Origin: JADLCX01 sp964630785
Lineage (GTDB): Bacteria > Planctomycetota > Phycisphaerae > Phycisphaerales > UBA1924
DNA length: 64,000 bases
Assembly (NCBI GenBank): GCA_964630785.1
Contig: CAZVZG010000001.1
Coordinates: forward strand, 1-64,000
Reading direction: 5' to 3'
Part shown: positions 44,565-53,817 of the stretch, piece after piece
Numbering within the stretch: the stretch's first letter is position 1
Layout: each line of letters starts with the position of its first letter
Notes under the pieces: model-generated
What the model was told of the DNA's origin: nothing
The model's database searches: none
What the model saw: the letters and a program-made list of their open reading frames with translations, nothing else
Program-made: the position numbers and the translations under genes

Positions 44565-46178
44565 TCACGCGCGCATGAAGTGCCCGAAGACGAGCATGAC
44601 GGTCAGGGCGAACCCGTTGTGCAGGCAGTGCGCCGTCGCGGACGGGATGATCGAGTTCCGCCACTCGCGCATGACCGCGAAGAGGAACCCCAACGTGAAC
44701 ACCATCAGCAACTGCACGGCCATGTATCCGTGCATGAGCGAGAACGCCGCGGCGCTGAAGAACCCGGCGCCGATCAGGGCGTAGCGCCCGCGCAGGTGGC
44801 GGTACAGCGCGCCGCGGAAGATCGATTCCTCCACGATCGGGGCCCACACCGTCGCCAGCAGAAAGACCGTCGCGAGCACCAGCGGACCGCCGCCCGAGAC
44901 GATCTCGCTGATCTTGTTGGTCGGCGGCGGCTGCTCGGGCATCCCCAGCGCCTTCCTCGCGGCCTCGACCAGGACCATGAGCAGCATCACCACCACCGCC
45001 ATCGCCAAGTAGAAAGGCAGGCCCGCGAGGTACGTGCAAAGCCCGGCGCAGACCTCGCGCACGACGCCGCGGGGCGCGTGCCAGCCGATGCCCGCGCGCC
45101 ACTCCGGCCAGGTCAGACCCCGGACCACCGGCCAGAAGATGCACGCGACCAGCACCCACTGGCCCAGCAGCGCGACCCAGATCGACCACGGCGCGCCCGG
45201 GTAGTAACTCTCGATCGCGCCCAGGACAAGCTTGAGCGCGAGGAAGCCGAGTAGGAACACCGCGACGGTCTCGAGCCACAGCCCGCGGGCCCACGCACTC
45301 CGTGCGGGCTCGGGGCCCGACGCCCGCGCCCCCGCGAACGTGGACCGGACCCGCCCGTCGTGCATCCACACGATGCCCACGATGAGCAGCACCAGCCCGG
45401 CCAGGAACGCCAGCAAGATTCCGCCGCCCAGCACCAGCGTGAACCCGAGAAGCAACATCGCCTGCGACGCGGCCTTCACTCGCACCGGCGCCTGGTCGTT
45501 CCCGGCGCTCAAAAGCACATCGGCGAACCAGCCGTGCCGCTGTTCCAGCCCCGCACGGGCCTGGTCGGAAAGCCCATCCACCGCGGCCTTGATGTCCTGC
45601 TCGCTCGCCCCGTCGCGCAGCGATACTTTCAGCAGCGGACGCAGCGCGTCGATGTCCGCGTGCAGCGGCGAGTCGGGCGCGAGGCCCTTCTCCACGCCGT
45701 CGAGCACCTCCGGCAGCGGCCGCGGCGGCTCGGGCGCGAACCCCGGGAACGCGAACGCCCCACCCTCGCTCGCATCGCTGCGCGTCGCGTCCGCGCCGAT
45801 GAGCAGCATCACCGCTCGCACCCGGTCCGCGGCCGACGGCTCGCCGAACGTCGGCGAATCGACCTGGGCCCGCACCATCTCGCCCATCCCCGGCACATCG
45901 TCCTTCAGGCCCAGCAGCACCTTGCCCAGCAGGATGTAGACCCCGGCTTCCGGCGGGCTCACCGTCGCGGCCCGCGCGGCCTCGACGGCCTCGGACGGGT
46001 CGGGCGGAGCGGGACGCTGTAGATAGACCACGGCCGCGAGCAGGGCGAACGTAACGATCACCAGCAGCGTTCGACGCCGGGAGGCCGAGCCTCCCGAACT
46101 CCTCTCACCCCCGTATGCGGGTGTAAGCGCGGCGGGAGTTTCGAGCACGTGGCCTGTGGCCGGATCAATCTGAGCCAT
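44565..46178 (-). CDS. CPBP-family intramembrane metalloprotease
   Basis: A 537-residue protein with an N-terminal helix (about 38-56), a soluble domain (60-230) and eight or so helices after it. The CPBP motifs are present at the C-terminal end: EESIFRGALYRHL (EExxxR), FSLMHG and ATAHCLHNG, which hold the catalytic Glu and the His ligands. The family includes Rce1 and bacterial self-protection or processing proteases. The large N-terminal soluble domain is not usual. ATG 46178 is preferred to the TTG/GTG three codons earlier. Substrate unknown. Confidence 0.85.
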   Translation of the reverse strand: MAQIDPATGHVLETPAALTPAYGGERSSGGSASRRRTLLVIVTFALLAAVVYLQRPAPPDPSEAVEAARAATVSPPEAGVYILLGKVLLGLKDDVPGMGEMVRAQVDSPTFGEPSAADRVRAVMLLIGADATRSDASEGGAFAFPGFAPEPPRPLPEVLDGVEKGLAPDSPLHADIDALRPLLKVSLRDGASEQDIKAAVDGLSDQARAGLEQRHGWFADVLLSAGNDQAPVRVKAASQAMLLLGFTLVLGGGILLAFLAGLVLLIVGIVWMHDGRVRSTFAGARASGPEPARSAWARGLWLETVAVFLLGFLALKLVLGAIESYYPGAPWSIWVALLGQWVLVACIFWPVVRGLTWPEWRAGIGWHAPRGVVREVCAGLCTYLAGLPFYLAMAVVVMLLMVLVEAARKALGMPEQPPPTNKISEIVSGGGPLVLATVFLLATVWAPIVEESIFRGALYRHLRGRYALIGAGFFSAAAFSLMHGYMAVQLLMVFTLGFLFAVMREWRNSIIPSATAHCLHNGFALTVMLVFGHFMRA

Positions 46179-46281
46179 AGTCACCAATCATCGGCCCGAC
46201 CCGGCGCAAAGCCAAACCCGACTCCCGTGGCATGCGCTTCCAGCCGATATCGGCCGCACCCCGCGGTCGAGCGACCCCGGC

Positions 46282-47220
46282 TCACGCCTTACCTCCCAAC
46301 CCCCACCGCCACATCACCCCCAGCACCTGCCCACGCCCCACGGCGCAGCGCATGCGAGCGCGAATGGCCGCGGGGGAGAGGCGGCCCCCGCTCAGCAGCC
46401 CGAGCGACGCCGGGGCGTGGCGGGCGACTTTGCCCAGGCCGCCGGCAAGCGAGCGTGCCGCGCCCGCCGGGCCGTAGGGCTCGCGCATGAGGATATTGGT
46501 CACGCTCTTGCCCTCGATGATCTTGAGCAGGTGCGGCAGTTGGGCGCGGTGGGCCGGCACCCAGTGCCGAAGCGACGGCCACGGCGAGTAGAAGAGGCGA
46601 TGGCCGCGGGCCATGGCGCGGAGGATGAAGTCGGTTTCGCCGCCGGAGAGCAGGCTCTTGCCCTTGCGGTCCAGGTCGGGTCGGAACTCGCCGGCGTCGT
46701 TGAACGCGGCCCGGGTGAGGGCGAAGTTGGCGCCCACGACGCGGGCCTCGGCCATCGGCTTCAGCTCTTCGCCAAGATCGAGCGCGGAGAGGTGGTCCTC
46801 GAGCTCGGGGATCATCCACCCGGGGCGTTGCACCTCCTCCCACCACAGGCGCACGCGACCGCCGATCATGCCCGCGCCAGACTCATCGAAGCTCCGCAGC
46901 AGGCCGACGAGCCAGCCGGGATCGACCAGCACGTCGTCGTCGAGGAAGGCCAGAAGGTCGAACCGGGCCTCGCGGATGGCGCGGTTGCGGGCATTGTTGA
47001 GGCCGATGTTCTGCTCGTGGACGAGCCGCAAGGGAACCTTCGAGCGCGGCAACCAACCGTTCACCACTTCGTCGGTGCGATCGGTGCTGAGGTTGTTCAC
47101 CACGATCGCCTCGACCTCCACGCCGGGGGGCACCTCAAGCACCTGCAGCGAATCCAGTGTGCGCCCGAGGATCTCGCAGCGGTTGTGCGTGGGGATAAGG
47201 ATGCTGACGGCTTTGCTCAC
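46282..47220 (-). CDS. GT2-family glycosyltransferase
   Basis: A 312-residue cytosolic GT2 enzyme: AVSILIPTHNRCEILGRTL, VNNLSTDRTDEVV, and FLDDDVLVDPGW with the metal-binding acidic triad near residue 100, then GGETDFILRAMARG. The GTG 47220 start overlaps the stop of the upstream FkbM gene (GTGA). The long open frame further upstream is a shadow of that gene. It is the last gene of the second glycan operon, which includes flippase and gmd. Donor and acceptor unknown. Confidence 0.85.
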   Translation of the reverse strand: MSKAVSILIPTHNRCEILGRTLDSLQVLEVPPGVEVEAIVVNNLSTDRTDEVVNGWLPRSKVPLRLVHEQNIGLNNARNRAIREARFDLLAFLDDDVLVDPGWLVGLLRSFDESGAGMIGGRVRLWWEEVQRPGWMIPELEDHLSALDLGEELKPMAEARVVGANFALTRAAFNDAGEFRPDLDRKGKSLLSGGETDFILRAMARGHRLFYSPWPSLRHWVPAHRAQLPHLLKIIEGKSVTNILMREPYGPAGAARSLAGGLGKVARHAPASLGLLSGGRLSPAAIRARMRCAVGRGQVLGVMWRWGLGGKA

Positions 47221-48101
47221 GGTCGAGGGGCTCCCGCTTCGCTGGCTGGCTCGATGAGGACGACCTGGATCGCGGTGTCCTCCTTGAGAATGGTGTGCGC
47301 CGTCGCCGGCGCACCGGACAGACGGAGGTGATCGAGGAACGCATCCGCTCGGTATGGCGCGTGCAGTTCGACCACGAGCACACGGGCACGGGCGAGCCAC
47401 CTCGCACCGTGCTCGAATACCTCGTGCTCCGCGCCCTCGATGTCGCACTTGACGAGGTCGATCGGTGCCGACGCGTCGATGCCCGCGTCGGCGAGCAAGC
47501 CGTCGATGGTGATCGCGTCGATGGCCTCCGCGGGTGAACCTTCGTGGGCGTCGGCCATCGCGAACGCCCACGGCTCGCCCTCGAACGCGGTGCGATCGAG
47601 CGTCACCGTGCGCCGGGTCGCGGCGACACACGCCCGAACGCAGCGGATGCGCCCGCCGAACGGCGCGGCGTTCTTCTTCAACAGGTCAAAGTTGCCCGGG
47701 TCGGGCTCGACGGCCAGGACCACGGCCGCGGGAAATCGCTCGGCCAGCAGCGCGGCCGCGACGCCGATGTTCGCGCCCAGGTCGAGCACCAGGCGCACGC
47801 GCTCGGCCCCGCCCGCGGCCCGCTCTGCTGCCGCCATGGCCGCGTCGTACTCGCCCTCGGGCCGGTCGCCGGTTCCGGCCCCGCGCACGAGCAGGTCGTC
47901 GATGACCAGGAAGTCGCTCGTTCCCAGCCGGGCCGCGAGGGGCACACCCAGCCGGGCCGGGCGAACGATGGTGAGCCGTCCGCGCCCGGGCAAAGGCCAC
48001 GACCGGCGCTTGCGGAGCATCCGGTGATACTCGCCCCGCCAAAAACTCGGCCAGTCGCGCCAGGTGCGTCGGCGGGCGATGAGTTTGCGGAGGCTGGGCA
48101 T
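47217..48101 (-). CDS. FkbM-family SAM methyltransferase
   Basis: A 294-residue methyltransferase. RLVLDLGANIGVAAALLAE is motif I (near residue 105), VLAVEPDPGNFDLLKKNAA is motif II, and DLVKCDIEGAEHEVFEHG is the FkbM signature. Members O-methylate sugars in polysaccharide or antibiotic clusters. It sits between a flippase gene (59 bases) and a GT2 gene (GTGA overlap), in agreement with a role in tailoring the same glycan. The N-terminal 75 residues are basic and Arg-rich. Confidence 0.88.
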   Translation of the reverse strand: MPSLRKLIARRRTWRDWPSFWRGEYHRMLRKRRSWPLPGRGRLTIVRPARLGVPLAARLGTSDFLVIDDLLVRGAGTGDRPEGEYDAAMAAAERAAGGAERVRLVLDLGANIGVAAALLAERFPAAVVLAVEPDPGNFDLLKKNAAPFGGRIRCVRACVAATRRTVTLDRTAFEGEPWAFAMADAHEGSPAEAIDAITIDGLLADAGIDASAPIDLVKCDIEGAEHEVFEHGARWLARARVLVVELHAPYRADAFLDHLRLSGAPATAHTILKEDTAIQVVLIEPASEAGAPRP

Positions 48102-48160
48102 GGCGTGGGCGGTGAGGGGGGTGAAGGGCCGTGCGGAGCGGAGGAGAAGGTATCACGGGC

Positions 48161-49852
48161 TCACACCCGCAGCACCCGCCCGCCCATCGCGGCCGCCCGC
48201 GGCGCGAACCGCCGCAGAGCGCCCAGGGCCTTGCCCGCGACCTCGCGGAACTCAGCGGGCATGACGACGCGGGCCAGCGGGACGTACGCCAGCACGCTCA
48301 CGGAGCAGACGGCCAGCAGCCGGCCCCAGTGCTCCAGCGGGATGGCCCGGGCCGAATGTCCGGCGAGCGCGTGCTGCACGCCAAACCCGGCCGTGATGCC
48401 GATGAGCACGCTGATCGCCGCGACGATGAGCGGGCGCGCGATGATGCCGACCGTCTGGCCGGCGCGGCCACCGAGGGTACGGGTGGTCAGGTACGACCAG
48501 ATCGGGTTCATGACGGCGAGGCTGACGGCGACGCCGATCGCGACGCCGGTGATGGCTCCCGCCGGCCCGGAGCGCGCCAGGCCGATCCACGCGCCGGACG
48601 TCGCGAGCGCGACCAGCACGGCGGCGTTGGCGATGGCGAGCTTGAGTTTGAGGCCGAACCGGCGGTGCGAGTCGAGCAGCGCAGGGGCCGGGCAGTAGGC
48701 CCCGTGGAAGGCCATGCCCAGCCCGAGGATCTGCATCGCGGGCACGGCGTCGCCCCACTTGTCGAACGAGAAGATCGTGTGCACCAGCGACGGACTGGCC
48801 GCGGACTGGATGAAGCAGACCGGCACCACGAGCATGGCCAGCGTGCGCGAGGCGCGGACGAAGGCCCGCAGTTGCCGCTCGGGCTCGTCGTTGAGCTTGG
48901 CCAGCGTGGCGAAGAGGATCTGCTGAAGGTTCACGGAGATGATGATGATCGCCTGCAGGCTGAACGCGTAGGCAAAGGTGTAGAAGCCCAGGTAATGCTC
49001 ATCGACGAACAGGCTGAGCAGGGGACGATCGCCGATCTGCGTGATGAGCAGCGTCAGGCCGGTGAAGAAGAAGATCACGCTCGTGCCGACGAGGTACCGC
49101 CAGCGCCGGAACTGCGGGTCGAGCCGGATGGGCAGGCCCGCGGCGCGGTGGGCCATGAACGCGCGCACGGCGTTCACGATCACGCTCGGCAGCACGAACG
49201 AGTACGCGCCCATGCCCATGAGCGCAAAGGCCACGGTGAGGATCGGGTTGAGCGTGGCCCAGACGGCGATGATCCCCGCCAGGGCCTTGAAGCGGAGCTG
49301 CGCCTGCAGGCGCGCCTCGGCCACCACGCCCATCGAGCCGATGGGGATCGACAGGCCGATCACCATCATCACGCCCATGATGTCGGGGTTGTGATAGGCC
49401 CGCGCCACCAGCGGCGCGATCATGGCTACCAACGCGGCCGTCGCCCACCCGATGATGGTCATCATCCAGAAACCGGCGTTGGCCCAGACGGCGAACTTGC
49501 GCTGGCGGGCCACAAGCACCTCGCGCACGCCGATCAACTGGAACAGGTTGGCAAAGGTCGCGAACGCCATCGCCACCGCCACCACGCCCCAGTCCTCGGG
49601 CAAAAGGATGCGGGCCAGGGCGATCTGGCACGCCAGCGAGAGCACCCGCGTGCCCATCCCCTGCGCCAGCATCAGCGTGAAACCCCGCGCGGCGTGCGAC
49701 CCCAGCGCGGGTGCACCCTGCCCAGCCCCTCCCTCGCCAACTCCAACTTCACTCGACTCCGGCTCGATCTCCACGGGCGGCATGGGCGCGCCGGGCTGGG
49801 GCGGCTGGATTGATGAGGGGCGATGGGGCGGTGGCGTCGCGGGGCCGGGCAT
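48161..49852 (-). CDS. Polysaccharide flippase (Wzx/MVF-type, lipopolysaccharide biosynthesis protein)
   Basis: A 563-residue membrane protein with about 12-14 helices. After a Pro-rich N-terminus of 50 residues, GFTLMLAQGMGTRVLSLACQ starts helix 1, and the amphipathic cytoplasmic linkers (RRWRYLVGTSVIFFFTGL, EPERQLRAFVRASR) fit the WzxC/polysaccharide_synt family of the MOP superfamily, which flips lipid-linked oligosaccharides to the outer face. Its ATG directly follows the gmd stop (TAGATG). No Wzy-like polymerase is evident, though the polytopic protein at 51175 might contribute. Confidence 0.88.
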   Translation of the reverse strand: MPGPATPPPHRPSSIQPPQPGAPMPPVEIEPESSEVGVGEGGAGQGAPALGSHAARGFTLMLAQGMGTRVLSLACQIALARILLPEDWGVVAVAMAFATFANLFQLIGVREVLVARQRKFAVWANAGFWMMTIIGWATAALVAMIAPLVARAYHNPDIMGVMMVIGLSIPIGSMGVVAEARLQAQLRFKALAGIIAVWATLNPILTVAFALMGMGAYSFVLPSVIVNAVRAFMAHRAAGLPIRLDPQFRRWRYLVGTSVIFFFTGLTLLITQIGDRPLLSLFVDEHYLGFYTFAYAFSLQAIIIISVNLQQILFATLAKLNDEPERQLRAFVRASRTLAMLVVPVCFIQSAASPSLVHTIFSFDKWGDAVPAMQILGLGMAFHGAYCPAPALLDSHRRFGLKLKLAIANAAVLVALATSGAWIGLARSGPAGAITGVAIGVAVSLAVMNPIWSYLTTRTLGGRAGQTVGIIARPLIVAAISVLIGITAGFGVQHALAGHSARAIPLEHWGRLLAVCSVSVLAYVPLARVVMPAEFREVAGKALGALRRFAPRAAAMGGRVLRV

Positions 49853-50968
49853 CTAGCCGCCTCCCGATCGCCGCGGCGTCAACTTGTGCCCGGCGTCGCG
49901 CAGGGTCTTCTCGCGCCGGGCCAGGTCCAGGTCGCTCTCGACCATCATCCCAACCAGTTCTTCGAGCGTGGTCCGCGCCCTCCACCCGAGCACGCGCCGG
50001 GCCTTGCCCGCGTCGCCGCACAGGTCGTGCACCTCGGCCGGGCGCAGGTAGCGGGGATCGGTGCGCACGAAGTCGGCCGCGTCGAGCCCGACCTTCGCGA
50101 AGGCCATCGTCGCGAACTCTCGCACGCTCAGTTGACGCCCCGTGGCGATCACGTAGTCGTCGGCCCGATCCTGCCGGAGCATCATCCACATCGCCTCGAC
50201 GTAGTCGCCCGCGAAGCCCCAGTCACGCCTGGCGTCGAGGTTGCCGAGGTAGACCGCGTCCTGCAGGCCGAGCTTGATGCGCCCCGCGGCCCGCGTGATC
50301 TTGCGCGTGACGAACGTCTCGCCCCGGCGCGGCGATTCGTGGTTGAACAGCACCCCGCACGAGCAGTGCAGGCCGTACGCCTCGCGGTAGTTCACCGCGG
50401 CCCAGTGGGCCGCCAGTTTGCCGATCGCGTACGGCGAGCGCGGGCGGAACGACGTCGCCTCGCTCTGCGGCGGCGGCGTATCGCCGAACATCTCGCTCGA
50501 ACTGGCCTGGTAATACCTGACCGGCCGCCCGGTCACCTGCTGGTGGTCGCGCACGGCCTCCAGCAGTTTGTATGTGCCCATCGCCACGCTCTCGACGGTG
50601 TGGATGGGCATCTCGAAACTGACGCGCACATGGCTCTGGGCCGCGAGGTTGTAGACCTCGTCGGGGTCGATGGCCCGCACCAGCCGCTCGAGGATGTTCG
50701 CGTCGGTGACGTCGCCGTGGTGCAGAGTCATCCGCCCGCGCCCTGGTTGTGGAGGCTCGTGCGGATCGGCGTACAGGTGGTCGATCCGCTGCGTGTTGAA
50801 GCCCGAGGCCCGACGCACGATGCCGTGAACGTCGTAGCCCTTGCCCAGCAGCAGCTCGGTCAGGTACGAGCCGTCCTGCCCGGTGATGCCCGTGATGAGG
50901 GCGCGGGGAGGACGCGCGGGGTTGCTCGGAGAGAGGGGGGAGTGAGAGGAAGAAGGGGTGGCGGTCAT
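49853..50968 (-). CDS. gmd: GDP-mannose 4,6-dehydratase
   Basis: Converts GDP-mannose to GDP-4-keto-6-deoxymannose, precursor of GDP-fucose, GDP-rhamnose and others. The 371-residue SDR enzyme has ALITGITGQDGSYLTELLL (NADP-binding GxxGxxG), YQASSSEMFGDTPPPQSE with the catalytic Ser/Glu, and SPYAIGKLAAHW with the YxxxK pair; NHESPRRGETFVTRKITRA is diagnostic of GMD. It is the first gene of the glycan operon. A partial epimerase at the right edge could carry out the next step to GDP-fucose. Confidence 0.96.
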   Translation of the reverse strand: MTATPSSSHSPLSPSNPARPPRALITGITGQDGSYLTELLLGKGYDVHGIVRRASGFNTQRIDHLYADPHEPPQPGRGRMTLHHGDVTDANILERLVRAIDPDEVYNLAAQSHVRVSFEMPIHTVESVAMGTYKLLEAVRDHQQVTGRPVRYYQASSSEMFGDTPPPQSEATSFRPRSPYAIGKLAAHWAAVNYREAYGLHCSCGVLFNHESPRRGETFVTRKITRAAGRIKLGLQDAVYLGNLDARRDWGFAGDYVEAMWMMLRQDRADDYVIATGRQLSVREFATMAFAKVGLDAADFVRTDPRYLRPAEVHDLCGDAGKARRVLGWRARTTLEELVGMMVESDLDLARREKTLRDAGHKLTPRRSGGG

Positions 50969-51028
50969 CGGGACGTTCGCGGCGGCGTCCGGGACCTACG
51001 CCGCCCGGCGTGCGGGCGTTCGGACCAG

Positions 51029-51034
51029 ATTATC
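51029..51034 (-). promoter_or_regulatory. Candidate -10 box GATAAT upstream of gmd
   Basis: GATAAT on the minus strand, about 60 bases before the gmd ATG, in an unusually AT-richer patch. No convincing -35 is seen. The remaining gap 50969-51174 holds nothing else I can name. Confidence 0.35.
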
Positions 51035-51174
51035 GGCAGTTGTGCACCCATTCTTTGCCGAGTATCCCCACGAGTCGGACGCCACAGTCACCGCCGCTCT
51101 GGGCGGTGGCCGAAGTGTCGCCCGCGTCTCACACAGGCACGCCGCAGAGCCGACGTGCCTTGGCCACGAACAAA

Positions 51175-52608
51175 TCACCACGTCTTCACCACCACCGGCT
51201 CGCGCCACAGCGTGACCGCCGTGACGGCCGCGCCGAGCAGGGCTAGCGCCGCCGGGCCCAACCACCCAAACCGGCGCGCCCGCACGGACGGCAGGCCGAT
51301 CGTCGCCGCTATCAATGCCATAAACATGAGCAGCATGGGCTCGAAGTAGCGCTGCCACGCGTTCGAGTTGGCCGTCTGCGCCAGCGTGAATCCGGCCAGG
51401 CCCAGCCCGTACACCCACGCGTCTCGCCGCGGCAGGCGGACAAGCCAGCACGCCAGCGCGAGCGCGCCCAGCGCCGCCAGCGCCACGATCAGCGGGCTTG
51501 TGTGCGCGGCGACCATCTCCAGCCACGGCGCATCGAACGGCCGCCCGCCGTTGAGGCGGTGCGGGTCGAGGGCTCGCACGATGTTCCACAGCCCCGTGGC
51601 CCGCTCTTCATATTTGTACGTCGTGATCGGCGCGCTCGCGAGCGCGATCGCCGCGAGCATCGACAGCGCGAGCGTCGCCCTGCGCGTCCGCCACAACTCG
51701 ACCAGCCCCGGCCACAGCCACGCAACGAAGAATACAGAGAACACCGCGACGAGCGAGAGCACGAACGCGGGCGCGGCCGCGTTGGGGCCCGCATCGTGCT
51801 GCTTGTGGAACCAGTCGCCCGGCCCCGGGGGCGTGAGGCCGCCCCAGATCGCGGCGAACCACGCCAGGCACGCCAGGGCCGGCGCGCTTGCGGCCATCGC
51901 GCCCAGCACACGGCCGACGCGGCGCACACTCGGGCTCGTGATCGCGCGCCACGGTTCGTCCGCACTCCCCAGCCATGCCGCCAACCACAGCAGCCCCGCG
52001 GTCCACGCGTGCGACTGACGCACCCACACCAGCAGCAGAAGCGTCAGCGCGCCGGCGATCAACGAGAGTTCGTCCCACCTGGGACGCACCGCGATGAGCA
52101 GCATCACCAGCACGCCCAGCCACCCCAGGTTGTCGGGCTGAAGCCACACGCCGGGCAGGAACACGTACATCGAGCACGCCACGGGCAGGCTAAGCAGCGA
52201 GGCGACGAGGGCCCGACGGCCGCAACGCTCCCATACCGCCCGCTCCAGCACCCACAGCAGCGCGACCGTGAACATCATGCTCACGAGTTTGAGCGCCGTG
52301 AGCGAGCCGGAGACGTAGTGCGCCACCGCGGCCATCGCCAGGTGATAGCCGGGCGTCGTGGCGCTCAGGTAGTTGCTCAGGTCCGGTTGCGGCCACTGAG
52401 CCGCGAACTGGCGGATGGTGGGCTCGTGGAAGAACTGCTGGTCGAACTGCCCTCGCCCACGCGACAGGTCGGTGAGGATGAGCGGCACGGCCGCGAGCAC
52501 GAACACGAGCGCGACCCAGGGAAAGAACCGCCGGCGCACGCCGCCCGAAGCCCCCGCAGACGCGGGACATGGAGGTCGGGCGTTCGGGTCTGGACCGGTG
52601 TCAGCCAT
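51175..52608 (-). CDS. Polytopic GT-C-type membrane protein resembling ALG10/DIE2
   Basis: A 477-residue protein with about 11 membrane helices. The first periplasmic loop reads FFHEPTIRQFAAQWPQP followed by SATTPGYHL, and a later helix boundary reads VRQSHAWTAG. These resemble the eukaryotic alpha-1,2-glucosyltransferase ALG10 (FHxPQ..., W-D-P, TTPPG, RQTN-V-W), a dolichol-phosphate-glucose-dependent GT-C enzyme. The match is by eye and partial, so a generic GT-C or O-antigen-ligase-like role remains possible. It stands 206 bases upstream of the gmd operon in the same direction. Confidence 0.5.
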   Translation of the reverse strand: MADTGPDPNARPPCPASAGASGGVRRRFFPWVALVFVLAAVPLILTDLSRGRGQFDQQFFHEPTIRQFAAQWPQPDLSNYLSATTPGYHLAMAAVAHYVSGSLTALKLVSMMFTVALLWVLERAVWERCGRRALVASLLSLPVACSMYVFLPGVWLQPDNLGWLGVLVMLLIAVRPRWDELSLIAGALTLLLLVWVRQSHAWTAGLLWLAAWLGSADEPWRAITSPSVRRVGRVLGAMAASAPALACLAWFAAIWGGLTPPGPGDWFHKQHDAGPNAAAPAFVLSLVAVFSVFFVAWLWPGLVELWRTRRATLALSMLAAIALASAPITTYKYEERATGLWNIVRALDPHRLNGGRPFDAPWLEMVAAHTSPLIVALAALGALALACWLVRLPRRDAWVYGLGLAGFTLAQTANSNAWQRYFEPMLLMFMALIAATIGLPSVRARRFGWLGPAALALLGAAVTAVTLWREPVVVKTW

Positions 52609-52724
52609 GGCGGTGGCAGTTCATCGGCGAAACGGCCCTGTTACGTCCGGAGATACCGCTCCGTTCACGCTCTTGCGGCCCTGCTGAGCGATGCAGGCCG
52701 CCCGTACCCATCTCCGATCCGATT

Positions 52725-52794
52725 CACCGCGGAAGCGCGGAACCCGCGGAGTTGGAACACCCCTCTCCGTCTTCACTCCGCGCCCTCCGCGGTG
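52725..52794. repeat. Intergenic inverted repeat
   Basis: The left arm starts CACCGCGGAAGCGCGGA and the right arm is CTCCGCGCCCTCCGCGGTG, reverse complements apart from two mismatches or gaps. It lies in the 288-base gap between the ALG10-like gene and the terminator of the next gene; nothing coding is seen there. Confidence 0.75.
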
Positions 52795-52823
52795 GAGCAC
52801 GCAGAACGAGCACCACACCAGGC

Positions 52824-52859
52824 GCAAACAACGGGCGGCCGCGCGTGGCGGCCGCCCGT
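52824..52859 (-). terminator. Intrinsic terminator of the DUF1579-like gene
   Basis: A 12-bp stem (ACGGGCGGCCGC with GCGGCCGCCCGT) over a five-base loop; on the minus strand it is followed by TTGTTTG. It lies about 40 bases beyond the stop at 52897. Confidence 0.8.
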
Positions 52860-52896
52860 CGAAGGTTGAGAGCGATGGAAGTCGGCGCTCGCCGCC

Positions 52897-53571
52897 TCAG
52901 TGGTCGGTGTCCACGCCGGCCTGCTGCGTGACGCTGCTCACGGCCGAGCGGGCGCTGGCGAGGCTCTTGGCCGAGGCGAACGCACCGGAGGCGCCGGCCT
53001 TTTGCCCGCTGTCGAGCCGGTTGAGATCGAGGCGGAAGGCCAACGACCGCTCGCCCTTGCTGTTGATCGCGTAGATCTCCGTGACCATGTGGTTGGGGTC
53101 CAGGAGCGAAACCGTGTGCTGGTACGACGCGACCTTGGAGGAAGACGACGAGTAGGTGAACGCCATCGCCGCGCCCTCGAGTAGGCCGCGCGACTTCATG
53201 GTCGAGTTGTCGCGGTTCACGGCCGCGCCGGGCTGTTCGCCGGCGGAGAAGACCATCCCGCCGTCGACCGCCTTGCCGAACGCAAAGCCCTCGTAGTAGA
53301 GGGCGAGGCGCTTGCCGCCGTCTTCAAGACGGCACGTCGCGCTGGTCACGCTGGCCGAGCCCATGCCCTCGCCGTTGCGGGTCTGGATCGTGCCCTCCCA
53401 CTCGCCGGCCATGCCCTTGAAGAGGGTCTGGCAGTCGGCGGTGGTGCTGTGGCTGCTGCTCTTCAGCGCGTTTGCCGCGTTCGCGTTCGCGGCGGGCTCG
53501 TCGGCACCGATGGCCATTCCGGTCACGGTCAACATGGCTGCGGCACTCCACGCAAGGACTCCGAACTTCAT
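52897..53571 (-). CDS. Exported protein, DUF1579-like
   Basis: A 224-residue protein with a signal peptide (MKFGVLAWSAAAMLTVTGMA, cleavage after AIGA near residue 24). LFKGMAGEWEGTIQTRNGEG resembles the start of the DUF1579/heme-binding-like barrel family, followed by beta strands (LALYYEGFAFGKAV, VASYQHTVSLLDPNH) and a Ser/Ala-rich helical tail. ATG 53571 has GGAG seven bases upstream; the longer frame is non-coding. Likely periplasmic; the function of the family is unknown. Monocistronic, with its own terminator. Confidence 0.65.
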   Translation of the reverse strand: MKFGVLAWSAAAMLTVTGMAIGADEPAANANAANALKSSSHSTTADCQTLFKGMAGEWEGTIQTRNGEGMGSASVTSATCRLEDGGKRLALYYEGFAFGKAVDGGMVFSAGEQPGAAVNRDNSTMKSRGLLEGAAMAFTYSSSSSKVASYQHTVSLLDPNHMVTEIYAINSKGERSLAFRLDLNRLDSGQKAGASGAFASAKSLASARSAVSSVTQQAGVDTDH

Positions 53572-53803
53572 GCCGTTGCTCCGGGCGCTCCCGCCGGTCG
53601 CCCGGATCGGAAAGCGCGGGACACTTGAGACTCTCCCTCGCCGCCGCCCGCGCTGGCCACGGGCCGTGCGGGTCGGGGTGTGCATCGACCCCGCGGCGCG
53701 AGCGGCTTGCGCCCCGGCGCGATCAATCCGTGCCGGGTGTGAAGCGGTGCCGACTGGGGCGGGGCGGTCCCATAGCCCTTCCCGCCCCGCGAGCACCGGC
53801 GCG

Positions 53804-53809
53804 TATCGT
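53804..53809 (+). promoter_or_regulatory. Leaderless-type -10 box TATCGT for the bisphosphatase gene
   Basis: TATCGT eight bases before ATG 53818. Confidence 0.4.
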
Positions 53810-53817
53810 TGGCCCCC

